In this document: piece after piece, positions 23,547 through 34,586 of the stretch
Position numbering within the stretch: position 1 is the first letter of the stretch
Layout of the letters: every line of letters starts with the position of its first letter
DNA from: Dendrocalamus latiflorus
Taxonomy: Eukaryota > Streptophyta > Magnoliopsida > Poales > Poaceae
Direction: 5' to 3'
NCBI GenBank assembly: GCA_017311315.1
Contig: CM029640.1
Location: 11,624,640 to 11,688,639, forward strand
DNA: 64,000 nt
Translations under genes and position numbers: made by a program
Notes under the pieces: generated by a model
Told to the model about the DNA's origin: nothing
The model's database searches: none
What the model saw: the letters and a program-made list of their open reading frames with translations, nothing else

Positions 23547-23660
23547 CGGTCGCGGTGAGGTGAGGGTAACGGCAAGAAGGACGAGACGGCGACCAACAAG
23601 GAAGCTGCGAGCGGCTCCGCGCCTAGCCGCCAACGATTAACGCCTCAAGCCCTCAAGTCA
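23139..23660 (+). promoter_or_regulatory. Inferred promoter and 5' UTR exon of CCMH
   Basis: A consensus TATA box CTATAAATAG lies at 23139-23148, ahead of a GC- and CpG-rich block. The block ends at a strong splice donor, AAGTCAG then GTAAAT (donor GT at 23661). A possible partner acceptor, GGCTACAG, lies near 26782, 28 bases before the CCMH start codon. This arrangement would make 23175-23660 a leader exon with an intron of about 3.1 kb. It is an inference from signals only. The block could instead belong to an unrelated decayed gene. A 39-G tract sits within it. Confidence 0.4.
23508..23546 (+). repeat. Poly-G tract, 39 G
   Basis: An uninterrupted run of 39 G on the plus strand inside a GC-rich block. 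Such a run can form quadruplex structures and is length-unstable; the exact count may be affected by sequencing. A smaller 14-G run lies at 24215-24228. Confidence 0.9.
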
Positions 23661-23668
23661 GGTAAATA

Positions 23669-23906
23669 GGGTCTGTTTGGTATAGCTGTGGTTTATCACT
23701 TTTGTCTGAAATTTTTGAATTTTATCTATTTGCGTAAGAGATTACGAAGAGAGATACTCGCATACGATTTTGGATGGTAGACATTAGTCTTTTAACGTGT
23801 ACTACAATTAACTTGTAGACCTTATCTTGAAAAAATACTCTGTTTGAAAGTTAGGTACGGTAGCAAAAGCCAAAGGCCGGTTTCAAAAGCCATATCAAAC
23901 AGGCCC
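23669..23906. mobile_element. MITE-like inverted-terminal element
   Basis: The ends GGGTCTGTTTGGTAT and ATATCAAACAGGCCC are inverted repeats of each other with one mismatch, and the interior of about 210 bp is AT-rich. No target duplication is obvious. It lies just inside the inferred 5' UTR intron of CCMH. Confidence 0.65.
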
Positions 23907-26809
23907 ATGTAACTTGATGTGTGCTATGCGCTCTGTAACCTCTGCTTGCTAATTTTGCACTTTGTAATTTGCTTCTTGTTGTGCTGTGCAAGTGCATTGC
24001 CTGAACTATGCTGTGCTCTGTAACCTCTGCTTGGAAATGCACCATGTCCATATTGCTGGAAACCGAATTACTAAACCGAACAAATATCGTCTTATTAGGT
24101 TCTGTTTCCCACAACTCTCTGGTTAATTTGGTGATGAGTTTTCAAAATCCGATTTTTTTAAGCCGAGAAAACCAAATCGAAATAGCCTCACAAACCGAAT
24201 ACCCACCCCTAGTTGGGGGGGGGGGGGGTAAAGAACCCGGTATTGACAGTTGTGTGGGGTTCAGCATCCGGTTCATAGTTAAGGGTTGATTTCTAGACAA
24301 ATGAAATAGTTGAGGGGTTGAATGGACTTATTCCATGAAATGATTCTGGGCAACGTTTGGGAGCCAAACAGGCATAGGCATCCTCCTGACCACTGAATTA
24401 GACAATGCAGAAAAATTGAGAATTCGTTTGTGCAGTGGGCGGGCCAGTGGTGCACGTTGCTGGCGAGACGGTGGCGATGCCGGAGCCATCTCTGGTGAAA
24501 CCGACCAGGAATTGGGCAGTGCCTGGTAAGCTTGGCTGCATGCCAACATAGCCATGGAATGGGCCGGGGTAGGCCTTAATTAACATCCCTGTGGGTACCC
24601 AAACACACATTTGGACAGGGCCGAAAGACAGCCCCAACCGAAGGAGGAGAACCCTCCCGGCCGCTGCTGTCGCATGGTCCTTCTCCCCCTCATTATTTGC
24701 TCTTAGTGAGCTGGATAAGGAAGGGTCTTGGTCTACTGTGAAGTTTGCACATTATTGTACAATACATAAGCATTTGCTTGGTGTGCAGTAATGGTGGGTT
24801 TAGGTTGCACAATAATGCTTATTTATTGTGCAATAAACAATGCTCTATCAGGATACGGACATTAGTTTTCTCCAATTGTTTACACTAGGAAAGTGTGCTT
24901 GCTGGTACTGGTAGCATTGTTTTCCATAAGTCAGATTTTAAGTCCCAGAAACTCTTAGCATCGGTCTGTTCTTACATTTGTTGCTTCCATTTATCTGCAT
25001 GCTATCAATCACATCGTTCCTAGCAGCTACTCTGCCTCTCCAATTCATAGAACCCGACTTGCCCTTCCTTCCAACTTCTGTCCCTACATATGGTGATTTA
25101 CGGCCATCCCCTTCTCACTCTCTTATTCTTTCTTTTATCCCTGCATCTGTCACCACTCACCATAGGTATTGCCAGCTCCAGCCGTAGGCTGCAATCAGTC
25201 ATTATCTCTCCCCCCTCACATGCATTGTTTGGAACCACATTTGATTTTCTTTCCCCTTTGTCGTTACATCTTACATCATTATTGAGCCTTGCTGCTGATT
25301 CTTTTATTTGAACCCAGAAAAAACAGAAACTCCAGATCTAAGCAAGGTTTGGCAACTTTTTTTTACTTGTAAGTGGAACATTTCTATTGCCGAGCATCTG
25401 AGAAACTTAATGGATGTATAAATTTGTTAGCAATCCTAGTAGAATACTGGATGTGGCATATTCTCGTCGTCCAATTTCTTGCTTAGTTCCTTTTTTACAC
25501 GCAACACAGTGTAGACACAATTCAAAATAGTATATAGCTCGCATGCCACTAGAGCACCTTGTACTGTTCCCATTATGTTACTTGAAAGAAATACTCATGC
25601 TGCAAGTTACCAACTTACCATACATAAAGTGTGAGGATGTGATACTGATACACAAATGCTAAAACATGAGCATAAACTTCAAATAGCAGGTAGTACATGT
25701 GTACCACCTGAGTAAAAGCTTCAGATAACATGTACATGTGTAACACACCTCACATCCAATGCTTAGCAACTACTAGACTTTTTGGACTCAGCTTAAAAGG
25801 GGTCTGCCCAGTTAGTTTAAATGATTCCCTAATTGTTATATGCTTATTGTAAGAGGGTATTTGGATCAAAACTGTACTTTCTACATCCTAGTTATAGTTT
25901 GAACTTTTGTGACCAGTGAGATTTGGCTCAAGCGTGCCTTGCTTTCTTTTGAGCTAAGCCAAACCTGAGTCAAAGTAGAGTTGCACTCAGGCCTCAAGCA
26001 GCCGATGAACTTCCATGATTTTGTACACCTTAAATTGAAACCTGATGCACTTGAGTGTGTAGTGGAATAGTGGTGTAGGGACACAAGAGGGAGAGATCAG
26101 GGCAGGGTAATCCTTAAATGCATGATGCTTAAGAATTGTGGCAGAGGAGTCAATATTAATTGGTCGAACTCCATACTTATGTTGGAAATGTCCAATAGAA
26201 CACAAGGGCTCTCCTACGAATGGTAAATATCAATAAGAAATGCCCTGTCAAGTACTATGGACTCTAGAATGGGCATCCATCTTATTATTATAAATAAACC
26301 ACCATATGTGCGTAGCATATGGCAGTGAAGGGAATTTTCTCTGTTCACATCATATTGTGCATGTGATTTTTCTTACAAATTGTTCCTTTTACAATAATTT
26401 ATATGTGATGATAGTTGCTATGAAGATTTGCTACTGTTTCTTTTCAGTCCTATAAGTACTTTTCTTGGTAATTTTACTTCTGCAATATTGTGCACAAAAA
26501 ATATATTCGAGCTTGGGGCAGTACATGAGCTGGGTAAATCCTTGCCAAACTTATTCAGAGCTCGGTTTCCTTCGGCCTTTGTCTGGTAGACTTGATTTGT
26601 CATGTAAAGCCAGCAATTGGACATGTTACATTCTTGCTTTGATAGTTTATCTGCATGTCATAGTACATGTTTAATCTCGTTTTCTTTAGGAGGTTGATAA
26701 CCTTATTTTGTAGCCCAAGGACATATGTGATGATTTTCACATTTTCTTTCTTCAGGTAATTAAATATAGCTAGTTGGCTACAGCAATATAGCGCACATTG
26801 TCTTCTGTT
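23907..26809. other. Intergenic or inferred 5' UTR intron
   Basis: No gene is recognised. Contents include a short duplicated word (GCTCTGTAACCTCTGCTTG at 23930 and 24013), an isolated hAT-like end reading ACCCACCCCTA at 24201-24211 with no partner, and a 14-G run. There is also a weak inverted pair, CAACGTTTGGG near 24350 and CCCAAACACAC near 24600. Confidence 0.4.
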
Positions 26810-29800
26810 ATGGCCACTGAAGAGGATGTTAAGCAGCGACAAATTGTCGAAACCCGTGCAAGAAATATCAGCCACAATGTTCGGTGCACAGAGTGTGGTA
26901 GCCAGTCCATTGAAGATTCACAAGCTGATGTTGCAATTCTGCTTAGAAAGGTACATGTTCTTTCTATTTCCCTTTGAATGATTCGGTTACTTGGCCTTCT
27001 TGGTTCAGTTGATCGTAATACTTTTGGTAACAGGGCTTTATTTAGCTTTGGATAACTGAAGCTATCAGATTTACTCATCTTAGTATGCTTTTTTATAATT
27101 TTCACAGCATCAACCTTTGCTTTGTTGATCTAAATCAAAACTAAGACTTAGTCTTGGTCTCTTGGAAATACTTCTAATCGAGGTGTTACATGCGAAACCT
27201 TGTACTGATGAATTGATTATGTAAAATAAAACCTGTTTTGATTCAAAATGATCATTGCTTACTTACAAGTTACTGATTTTCATAGGCACCAGTTATTTGA
27301 AGTTTTGAACTCCAAAAAGCATCAAAATACTTCAGATGATGTATTGATGTTTGCAATATGCTGATATAAGGTCTATCAGAAGTAATTTTGCAGAGTTATT
27401 CCAATCTTTAGATGCATACCCTTTCAGAATGATAACATTTGTATTGGAAAAACCACAACTCATTTGTTGGTTAGGACCCATTTGGAATACAGGAATTTCG
27501 TATACTTCATGCACGATTCATACTGTTTCGTGCATAATTCCTACGTTCCAAACATACCCTTAGATTATGAGTCAAAATTCTGATGACTTTGTTGATAAAT
27601 TATGCACTAGTGTAACCAGATGATTTCAACTATAATCAGATTATATCAACTATCATATACTTTTATTTTTTGCGTTATCTTTAACGTACAGTACATTTTT
27701 CCAGTGTTCTAAAAATCGGTAAGCGGTATTCATTCGGTCACCCCACCTTGTAGCGACTATACGAAAATTGGCCTTGTAATCGGTTTTGAGGTTACTATAT
27801 ATATGTACGGTCATACAGCAGCAAAAAGACATCTAATACATCTTGTTTAATGAATATAGGCTTGAAAACAAAGCTATTGCCAATGTAATCATGCAAATCA
27901 GCAATGTAATACACTAGCTGCACAAATTTGACAATAAAGAAGTAAAACTCATGATTCATATATTATATATTGTTCCAAGTTCCAACCCTGTCATCATATA
28001 GCATGAATTAATGGCACTATGGCAGCGATAATGCATCATCACAATTACTAGTTGCGCTACATGTACCTATACTACTGATCTAATGTGCACCTTTCACCAA
28101 AGGAAGCATTGGCATACATATTATACGTAGATAATAACTTGTCATAAAACAAGTAAACTAATTTCCCATAAGTAAACCTCAAGTGGACTGAGAGCCTAGT
28201 AAAGCCTAGTTTCTAGTGTTCTTGCAATACGTCACACTTGCCCTTGATATTTGGCCTAATATACGGTAACCGGCCCGCTTTGTAACACCTCGGCTTAACA
28301 AAAGCCCAGAATATCACACACAACTATAAATGCTACCAATTTAAACCATCAATTACATATTACCTATAGCTAGGTTATAAGTAATTTCTCAACATAATCA
28401 TGAATATATAAATTTCAGCAAAATGAAAATCGTTCATTGACCTTAAGATGAACCAATTGACAATAATATGAATAAATAATTACTTTAACCAAAGGGAAAA
28501 TAATAAGTAGCAACAATATAAAACCATTAAATCATTTAACCCCCTATTTTTAATCCAGAAGACCGTTATGTCATCTTCTGGACAGCAGGTTTAATATTTT
28601 CATATCTATTAATCTGTACATGCAAATAAAGTAAACAATAGCATTTTCAGAAACTACAGAAAGTTAGCTACCTCTTTCTAGTTATGCCCAAAATTCAATT
28701 CTACCATTTACCAAGTCAATTTAATAGTTTCCCATGCATGCGTCCAGTAGCAACTGGTTTCTGAACAAACAGTATTTCCAAAACTATAACTTCTAATTTA
28801 CCCAACCAAGATTCGTGTTCTTGGACTCTCTAGAATCCTTAGACAATTATTTTCACTTTTCATGTAGAGCAAAAACTATTTTCAGTCCATCTAATAATTT
28901 TAATCTACAGTCTACCATAATGCTGCCAAATGGCGACAATTCTCCAGGCAGTAAGCTTGCAAAAATCATAACTCTTAATCTAGCCATCAATTGACATGGT
29001 TAAACACTCTATAGAAAGATAACAAAATGTTCTACAACTATCTAAAATCTAGTTGATGACATTTTCATATTATACCCATACAGTACCTGAAATCATAATT
29101 GAAAACTATAGCAGACAAACCAATGTGCTAACTGAACCTCCGATGTGAAACTTGCTAATCTCTCTCTAATCTCGACTCTAATCTCTACTAAAATCGGCAA
29201 ACCAGATAGGGAAGGTCTAGATTGTTACCCAGGTGAAGAACGCTATCCTCTTCCTCACCTTTTCTTCCCTTCTCTCTCTCTCCTGATCTTTCCTCGCTGC
29301 CTCTGCTCTCCTTTTCCTCGGCACAAGGCAGCACTCACGCAACAATAGCTAGCACTCACACTTGTGCGTTCGCTTGACGGCCGAACGCTGGTGATGGAGC
29401 GAGACGCAGCTGCGCTAGCATGTGTGCGTGAGTGCGCTGGCGGGAGCGCTAAGTCGGGGCGGCAGCCGGGTGACGTGGTGGGCAAATGGGTTATTTGCAC
29501 ACGGGCAAGCGCGCGAGGGCACATGGCAACACTGGCGAGCGCAGCCTGGCGCATAGCGACAGCTGAGAGATGGACTGCTGGCGAAGGAGCATGCTGGCAA
29601 CACAGCAGATGGCGTACGGTGCTGGAAAAAGAAAAACTAGGGCTTTTGGGTTTTAGGTCCTCCTCTCCCCCACGTCCCTTTTTATCACGGGCTCACGGCA
29701 CAAGTTCTATTCCATTTCCAACTCCCCCCGTACAAACCGTTCCAGGAAAATGACTCCTCTTGAAAAATTTCAAAGCATCCTGTTTTCACGCCTTTCCTCT

Positions 29801-31073
29801 ATTTACGAGTCCTTAAGAAGGTTATTTTTAGAATATTACACGTTTATCCATATAACCAGCCCGTTTAACCTTGTAAACCTACTCTACTAACTTACTCGTT
29901 TTGTATTATTCAACTCAGGGAGGGGACCTAGTCCCATTATTCGGCCTAATATCTGGCCTACCAGACAGCTTTTTAGAACAATGCATTTTTTGTGCCAAAA
30001 CAAGGCAATCTGATGCAAAAAAAATTTACTTACACCACCTACTGCCTGTAGCTAATTTAGATACAGGAACTAAATTTAATTCCAACGTAAATAAATGGCT
30101 TAGTTTTTTTTTTAGTTTAAATAATCTTTTTTTTTTGTCAGACAGCTCGTGCCAATATATCAGTGGAATTTCACTGATTATAATTAATTACTTTGCTATT
30201 GCACTTTTCAGCTTATTCGTGATGAAATAAAAGCTGGAAAGAGCGATAAGGAGGTCTACAAAAAGCTGGAAGATGAGTATGGAGAAACAGTTCTATATGC
30301 CCCTAAATTTGATCTTCAAACTGCTGCAATATGGTTATCTCCGGTAAGCCTTTGTGATTTGAACATTTTGCTCATGCTTTCATTTGTCAAGCTACTTGAT
30401 TGCAATGTTACTCGTGAACTAATGCTGCTCATCCTGAAACTTGTTTTATTTAAAGAAAAGTGACTAATACAAAAGTAACATATAATGCACTTTTTTGGCA
30501 TAATCTGTTTGTTCTGCTCATGTTTGATGAGGCATGATGAACCTAATCATATTGCGTCATCACAAACTTTTGCACTAAGATGTTGTCTGAAGGAGCATTA
30601 ACACAATTGCTGAAGCTCATAATGTTTAGCATAGTTGTCAATACTTACTGAAATAAGATCCGAGCAGATTTTATTCTTGCTGATTGAATTCTCTTTTCTA
30701 TGTGCAATAGAACAAGATAACATGAACACTTCAAAAAAATTCAGTAATTATTACCCTTATGTGCTTTATTTCGATTTGAATCATCATATTTTTGCTACCA
30801 GCTTTCCAACTCAAATAAAACGTTTATGCTGCCAATTTGAATTTTAGAAAAGGCATTTCATCACCCGATCTAGTAAATTCTGTGCAGGTCATTGTAGGTG
30901 GTGTGGCAGCTGGCATCTGGGCTTACCAAAAGCACAGGCAAAGGACTAATGTTCATATCATGGCTCTGAACCTCATCCGAGGGGTTCCCCTGACTCCAAG
31001 GGAGAAGGAGACCATGCTAGACATACTTACACCGCCGCCGCCAACAAGAAGGTGGTGGTGGCCGGGCAAATGA
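26810..31073 (+). CDS. CCMH: Mitochondrial cytochrome c maturation protein CcmH
   Basis: Three coding exons (26810-26950, 30212-30343, 30888-31073), with GT-AG junctions all in phase 0, give 152 aa. The product starts MATEEDVKQRQIVETRARN and carries the redox motif VRCTEC (Cys26 and Cys29). A helix then follows, with LIRDEI and YKKLEDEYGETVLYAP, and a membrane segment from residue 92 (VIVGGVAAGIWAYQ). The tail contains RGVPLTPREKETMLDI and ends PPPPTRRWWWPGK. This is the whole of plant CCMH, which is anchored in the mitochondrial inner membrane. Its dithiol is thought to reduce apocytochrome c or a heme-chaperone thiol so that the CCMF complex can attach heme (cytochrome c maturation system I). 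The length is close to that of known plant CCMH. The chosen ATG precedes the conserved start exactly. Intron 1 (3.26 kb) is swollen by transposons; intron 2 is 544 bp. No defect is seen, and the gene is probably functional. Confidence 0.95.
27474..27559. mobile_element. Short PIF/Tourist-like MITE in CCMH intron 1
   Basis: 86 bp. The ends GGACCCATTTGGAAT and ACGTTCCAAACATACCC are imperfect inverted repeats, flanked on both sides by TTA (27471-27473 and 27560-27562). Confidence 0.65.
27702..29983. mobile_element. Non-autonomous hAT element in CCMH intron 1, split by a solo LTR
   Basis: The left end CAGTGTTCTAAAAATC and the right end GCTTTTTAGAACAATG are inverted repeats (13 of the first 14 positions match). 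The flanks CATTTTTC (27694-27701) and CATTTTTT (29984-29991) form an 8-bp target duplication with one mismatch. Without the LTR at 28281-29840 the element is about 0.7 kb and has no coding capacity. Confidence 0.8.
28281..29840. mobile_element. Solo LTR (TGTAACACC family), copy A
   Basis: 1560 bp, starting TGTAACACCTCGG and ending AGAATATTACA, so its termini are near-inverted (TGTAACA against TGTAATA). The flanks CGCTT (28276-28280) and CGTTT (29841-29845) match at four of five positions. Its first part aligns with copies B (60026) and C (62168). Relative to those it lacks about 1 kb between roughly 28540 and 28545. There is no internal retroelement sequence, so it is best read as a solo LTR left by recombination between LTRs. 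The GC-rich frames at 29250-29750 belong to the LTR. Confidence 0.7.
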
Positions 31074-31490
31074 TGTTCATGTGCTTAGCATGCAACGTAG
31101 AGGTGCTCCTTTCCTGTGGTAGCAGCATACAAATGATCAGGATGACTGATTTTAGCAGAGTTCCGATGTGTATCTCGCACGTTTGAACTTTCGACCGTGC
31201 ATTCTTGGTTTAACCAAATGTTTGCGTTCTATTTGTACTGGGTGAACGGCCACACTGGCCACTGCAGGCAGTTTGTGACAGATTAAATGTACGAAAACGG
31301 CCAGCTGTTGAACTGTAGTTGCTTCTCAACTATGTGGATACCTCCTGTGAGCAGAAGCTCAAGTGGGCTGATGAACTGACAAGCAGGTGCTCTCGTTGTT
31401 GATCCTCCTCGTGTAGCAGTCTAGCACAGAACTCTGTTCCAGAATAAGTAATCACATCTCTCTAGTTTCTTGTACCGTGTACACTGTCCG
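31074..31490 (+). other. CCMH 3' UTR and downstream DNA
   Basis: This stretch lies between the CCMH stop and the next MITE and is presumed to hold the 3' UTR. I could not fix a polyadenylation site. Confidence 0.5.
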
Positions 31491-31491
31491 T

Positions 31492-31737
31492 AACTCCCTC
31501 CGTTGTTTGTTGTAAGGTAACATTTGACTTGTGTGGTCTCCAAATTTTAACGTTGACTGTTGACTGTTAATTTCTTTCACAATACTTTATACATAGCTAC
31601 AAAATCATAATAAAATGCTTTTAAATATGAATCTAAGCGTGTCATATAATCTATATGTCAGACTATTTGTTGATCAAAGTTTACAATCTTTCAATCTTAA
31701 AATGCATTGGTGTCTTACAAAAATAAAAAGAGGGAGT
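31492..31737. mobile_element. Stowaway-type MITE
   Basis: Inverted ends ACTCCCTCCG and AAAGAGGGAGT, bordered by TA. This is the Stowaway (Tc1/mariner) signature common in grass gene flanks. It lies about 420 bp after the CCMH stop codon. Confidence 0.85.
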
Positions 31738-32002
31738 AGTTATCTGCTCTCTCTCTACTGAAATTATACATGGGTTAGATTATAGGACTTGTTCTAAACG
31801 GCTTCAACTTTTGATTTTTAGCTTCTAGTTTTTTATTTCTTTATTTTAGCTTTTTTGGGGGATTTTCTCTTTTTTTGCATTGTATATAACTGTTTTTTTC
31901 TTTTTTTCTTTTTAAATTAAATTATCAGAAAAAAACTATCAGCGCGACTTCCATTGACGAGCTTATTCCCTCCGCTCACGTCCTCGCAGCGCCGGTCGTA
32001 AA

Positions 32003-32335
32003 GAGCATCTTCAAGATGTGCTCTAAATCTCATCCCCTAAATTACTTTTTAGAGGACACAATCTAGAATATAGAAGACTAAAAATATGTAACCTCCAACA
32101 AATCCTCTAAATATGATCCCCTAAATTAAAATCTGGGTCCACAAAAACTACTAACCAAAGAATTTAGGGGATCGAACGGCGCAGGAGCGTTGGGACCGAT
32201 TTAGGGGATGGTGTGCGTCCTCCATATATGGGGGACGAAAAATCAGGGATGTAGTCCTCTATCTTTTTGGGTACCACTTAGCGGATCTGTTGAAACCTTT
32301 TTTTTACCTTTTCTTCTAAAATATAAGGGATATAA
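32003..32335. mobile_element. Partial MITE-like sequence
   Basis: It starts AGAGCATCTTC with an immediate hairpin (GAGCATCTTCAAGATGTGCTC region) after TAA, at the point where the GT37 homology stops. No matching right end was found before the next MITE. Probably a truncated PIF-type MITE. Confidence 0.45.
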
Positions 32336-32693
32336 GAGCAACTCCAAGAGAAGAGCTAAATCATTTTCTAAAGGTAAATTTGGCTATTATTAGAGAAAGA
32401 ATGTCTCCAATAGACTCTGTAAATGACTCTCCAAATTTAGTAGCTCTCCATCCCTCCTCCTTCGCTCTCTATTTTTGGATAGCCTACCTCGCTCACCATC
32501 CAGCCTCTTGGCGCGGTCGGCGTTTCCTTCCCGCACGCTGCGCCCCATTCCCGTGCGTACGCGACCCACCGCGCGCCCTCTAGTTTAGATAGCCTGTTGG
32601 AGTAGTCTTGTTTTTTTTTGTGAGATTCATTTTAGAGAATAGCTAAATCACTAAATTTAGATACTTCTTTTGGCTAATCTTTTGGAGTTGCTC
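32336..32693. mobile_element. PIF/Harbinger (Tourist-like) MITE
   Basis: 358 bp with inverted ends GAGCAACTCCAA and TTGGAGTTGCTC, flanked by TAA on both sides (32333-32335 and 32694-32696). Confidence 0.88.
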
Positions 32694-33144
32694 TAAGCAC
32701 TTTAAAAGATTTGTTGATCCACGGCCGCAGCCCGCCGAGCCCCAGCGCGACGTACCCGAACGTCGAAAAGCCGCTCGTGACCAGGACGTCGCTCATGCTG
32801 AGCAGGTACATCTCGCTCAGCGCCCTCATGTCGTGCGATGTGTCACCCCATTTCTGCCGCCCCTCGTGGCTCGGCTGGTACACTCCGGCGATCTTGCCGT
32901 CGAACTCGTCTCTGATCTTCTCGTAGTACCACGAGTTTAGAGATGTTACGAGCACAGCCTGAGACGTGTTACCGCTGCTGTTCTTGGTTGTGATCTCTGG
33001 GAGAAGCTTCTCGTTGCGAACGCACGAGAGGACCTGGTCCAGGACGTGTTGCGGCGGCTGGTCCTCTTGGAACACCCTGATCTGTATACCGACGCGTAGG
33101 CCGGCGCCGGCGAGGTTGGAGCGGTAGTAGCTGATTATGGCTTA

Positions 33145-34586
33145 TTTTTTTAAGTCCAATTTATAAGTTAGAGTCATCTCCACTTCTTAGAATATGGATA
33201 GAGATGGTATGAGGATGGTTCTATCTAGTCACACGCGCGTGTGTGCGTATTCGTGTATTTTCGCGTGAAAATCGCGTGACTTGTAACCGTGCCGTGACGT
33301 GGCGCGCCACTTGGTAGACCAAGTCCATCTTTATTTTTGCTGAACCTGCACCGCACTTTCTCTGTTTGAATGAGATTCAAACGTTTGAATGAGATTCAAA
33401 CGTTTGAATTTGAGGCTTTACTGGGGTTTTGATGATAGACAGTTACTAGTGGATAAATGGCTGGTTGAATGTATCAGTTATCAATGGGTAAATGGCATGT
33501 TTTAATCATGTCAGTTATCGGTCTGTCTATATATACCTGGAGACGTCCAGAGTGTAAAAGAGAGAGAATCTCACTGCCTCTATTTTTAACTTCCCTAAGA
33601 TTTTGTGCTCAAGTACCGTGCTGTCTGAACCTCGTCGACCTTTCTTCCCGGCGTGCACCTGGAAGGAGGGAGAGCGGCTATCTCCGAACCGTTGCCGCAG
33701 AGAGTACCTGCACGGGGCGGCAATAAGGTTTCTGGGCAGCGCATCTGCGCGACCGCTCACTGCACTGCGACACCTACGTTCTGCACTGCGTCAAGCCTGC
33801 GCGGCTTCCTGTTCTTCATCAGGATAACAAGTAAGTCGTTCGTGCGCACGTTCGACTTTGTTACTAAATTGTTTTCTTGTGTATGTTTTGGAGTATGATG
33901 AGTAGCTTGCTGTTAGTTGTGAGTTTTGCATCATTAGTTTATTATTTTTGTCTCCTAATAAAATTTAGAATTAAAATATTGCCCAAATTTAGTTACTGCG
34001 TTTTTTCCTTTGGCTATGCTGCCTTGGCCTCCCCTCGCCGGCGAGCCGCCCGGCCATGGCCGCCGCTTGTGCACCTGCGTGCTGCTCTGTTTCATTTGTT
34101 GCTTTAAGACAGGTGGGCCGCACCTTCCATACACACCTTAAATCCAAAATTCTAGCAAAAAGAAGACTCCAAGAAATATTTTCTTGTTTATGAAGTTTCA
34201 GCAATTTCCTTTCTGATCAATCTTCCGATCGCTCGTTCTCCGTCGTACAAATTTCGAATCCAGTGATTCAAGTTCTTAAATTCATCTAAAATCGTAATAT
34301 ATGTACCAGTATATATTTTATATTTTAGCGATTTTATTTTGAGAGACCATGTGGAGGTGACCACATGTTTATGATGAGTAATTGACAAGTTTGTTGCAAA
34401 GATTGAGTTTGGTTTGAGTGATTTGTGCCAGGTTGGCATTTGGCGCAGTCGGGTTGATTAGACGGTCTTATTGTATATTATGTCTCCCGATTGGTCGTTT
34501 CGGCAATTTCGTGCCTGTGTTTGGTTCATTGATGCTATTTATGCTTACATGTGTTGAGCGGTGCTATTTGATATGTTTCTTGTCTG
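33145..34586. other. LTR-like DNA with a TATA box
   Basis: A TATATATA box at 33528-33535 is followed by a leader-like GC-rich block to about 33830, the arrangement seen in retrotransposon LTR promoters. A repeated AATGAGATTCAAACGTTTG word occurs at 33365-33405. Ends and target duplications could not be defined. Minor frames here are not credible genes. Confidence 0.4.

Larger units (their letters stand above)
31948..33142 (-). pseudogene. Truncated GT37 alpha-fucosyltransferase copy, split by MITE sequence
   Basis: Two pieces on the minus strand match the GT37 gene at 39596-50085. The larger (33142-32716) encodes ISYYRSNLAGAGLRVGIQIR, then QHVLDQVLSCVRNEKLLPEI, SHEGRQKWGDTSHDMRAL and DVLVTSGFSTFGYVALGLGG. 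These include the GIQIRVF motif of plant alpha-1,2-fucosyltransferases. The smaller (32001-31948) encodes the C-terminal CEDVSGG.KLVNGS block. The coding DNA between them, about 55 codons, has been replaced by MITE sequence, and everything upstream of GIQIRVF is missing. The copy cannot make an enzyme. It lies about 6.5 kb from the related gene in the same orientation, suggesting an old tandem duplication. Confidence 0.85.

Noticed and set aside
23154..23640. GC-rich frames of 110-145 codons
   Set aside because: Low-complexity frames crossing the 39-G tract, with poly-Gly or poly-Pro; better read as a leader exon or decayed promoter.
24201..24211. hAT-type end ACCCACCCCTA
   Set aside because: No partner end or 8-bp duplication was found, so no element is called.
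24350..24610. Weak inverted pair CAACGTTTGGG / CCCAAACACAC
   Set aside because: Too many mismatches and no target duplication.
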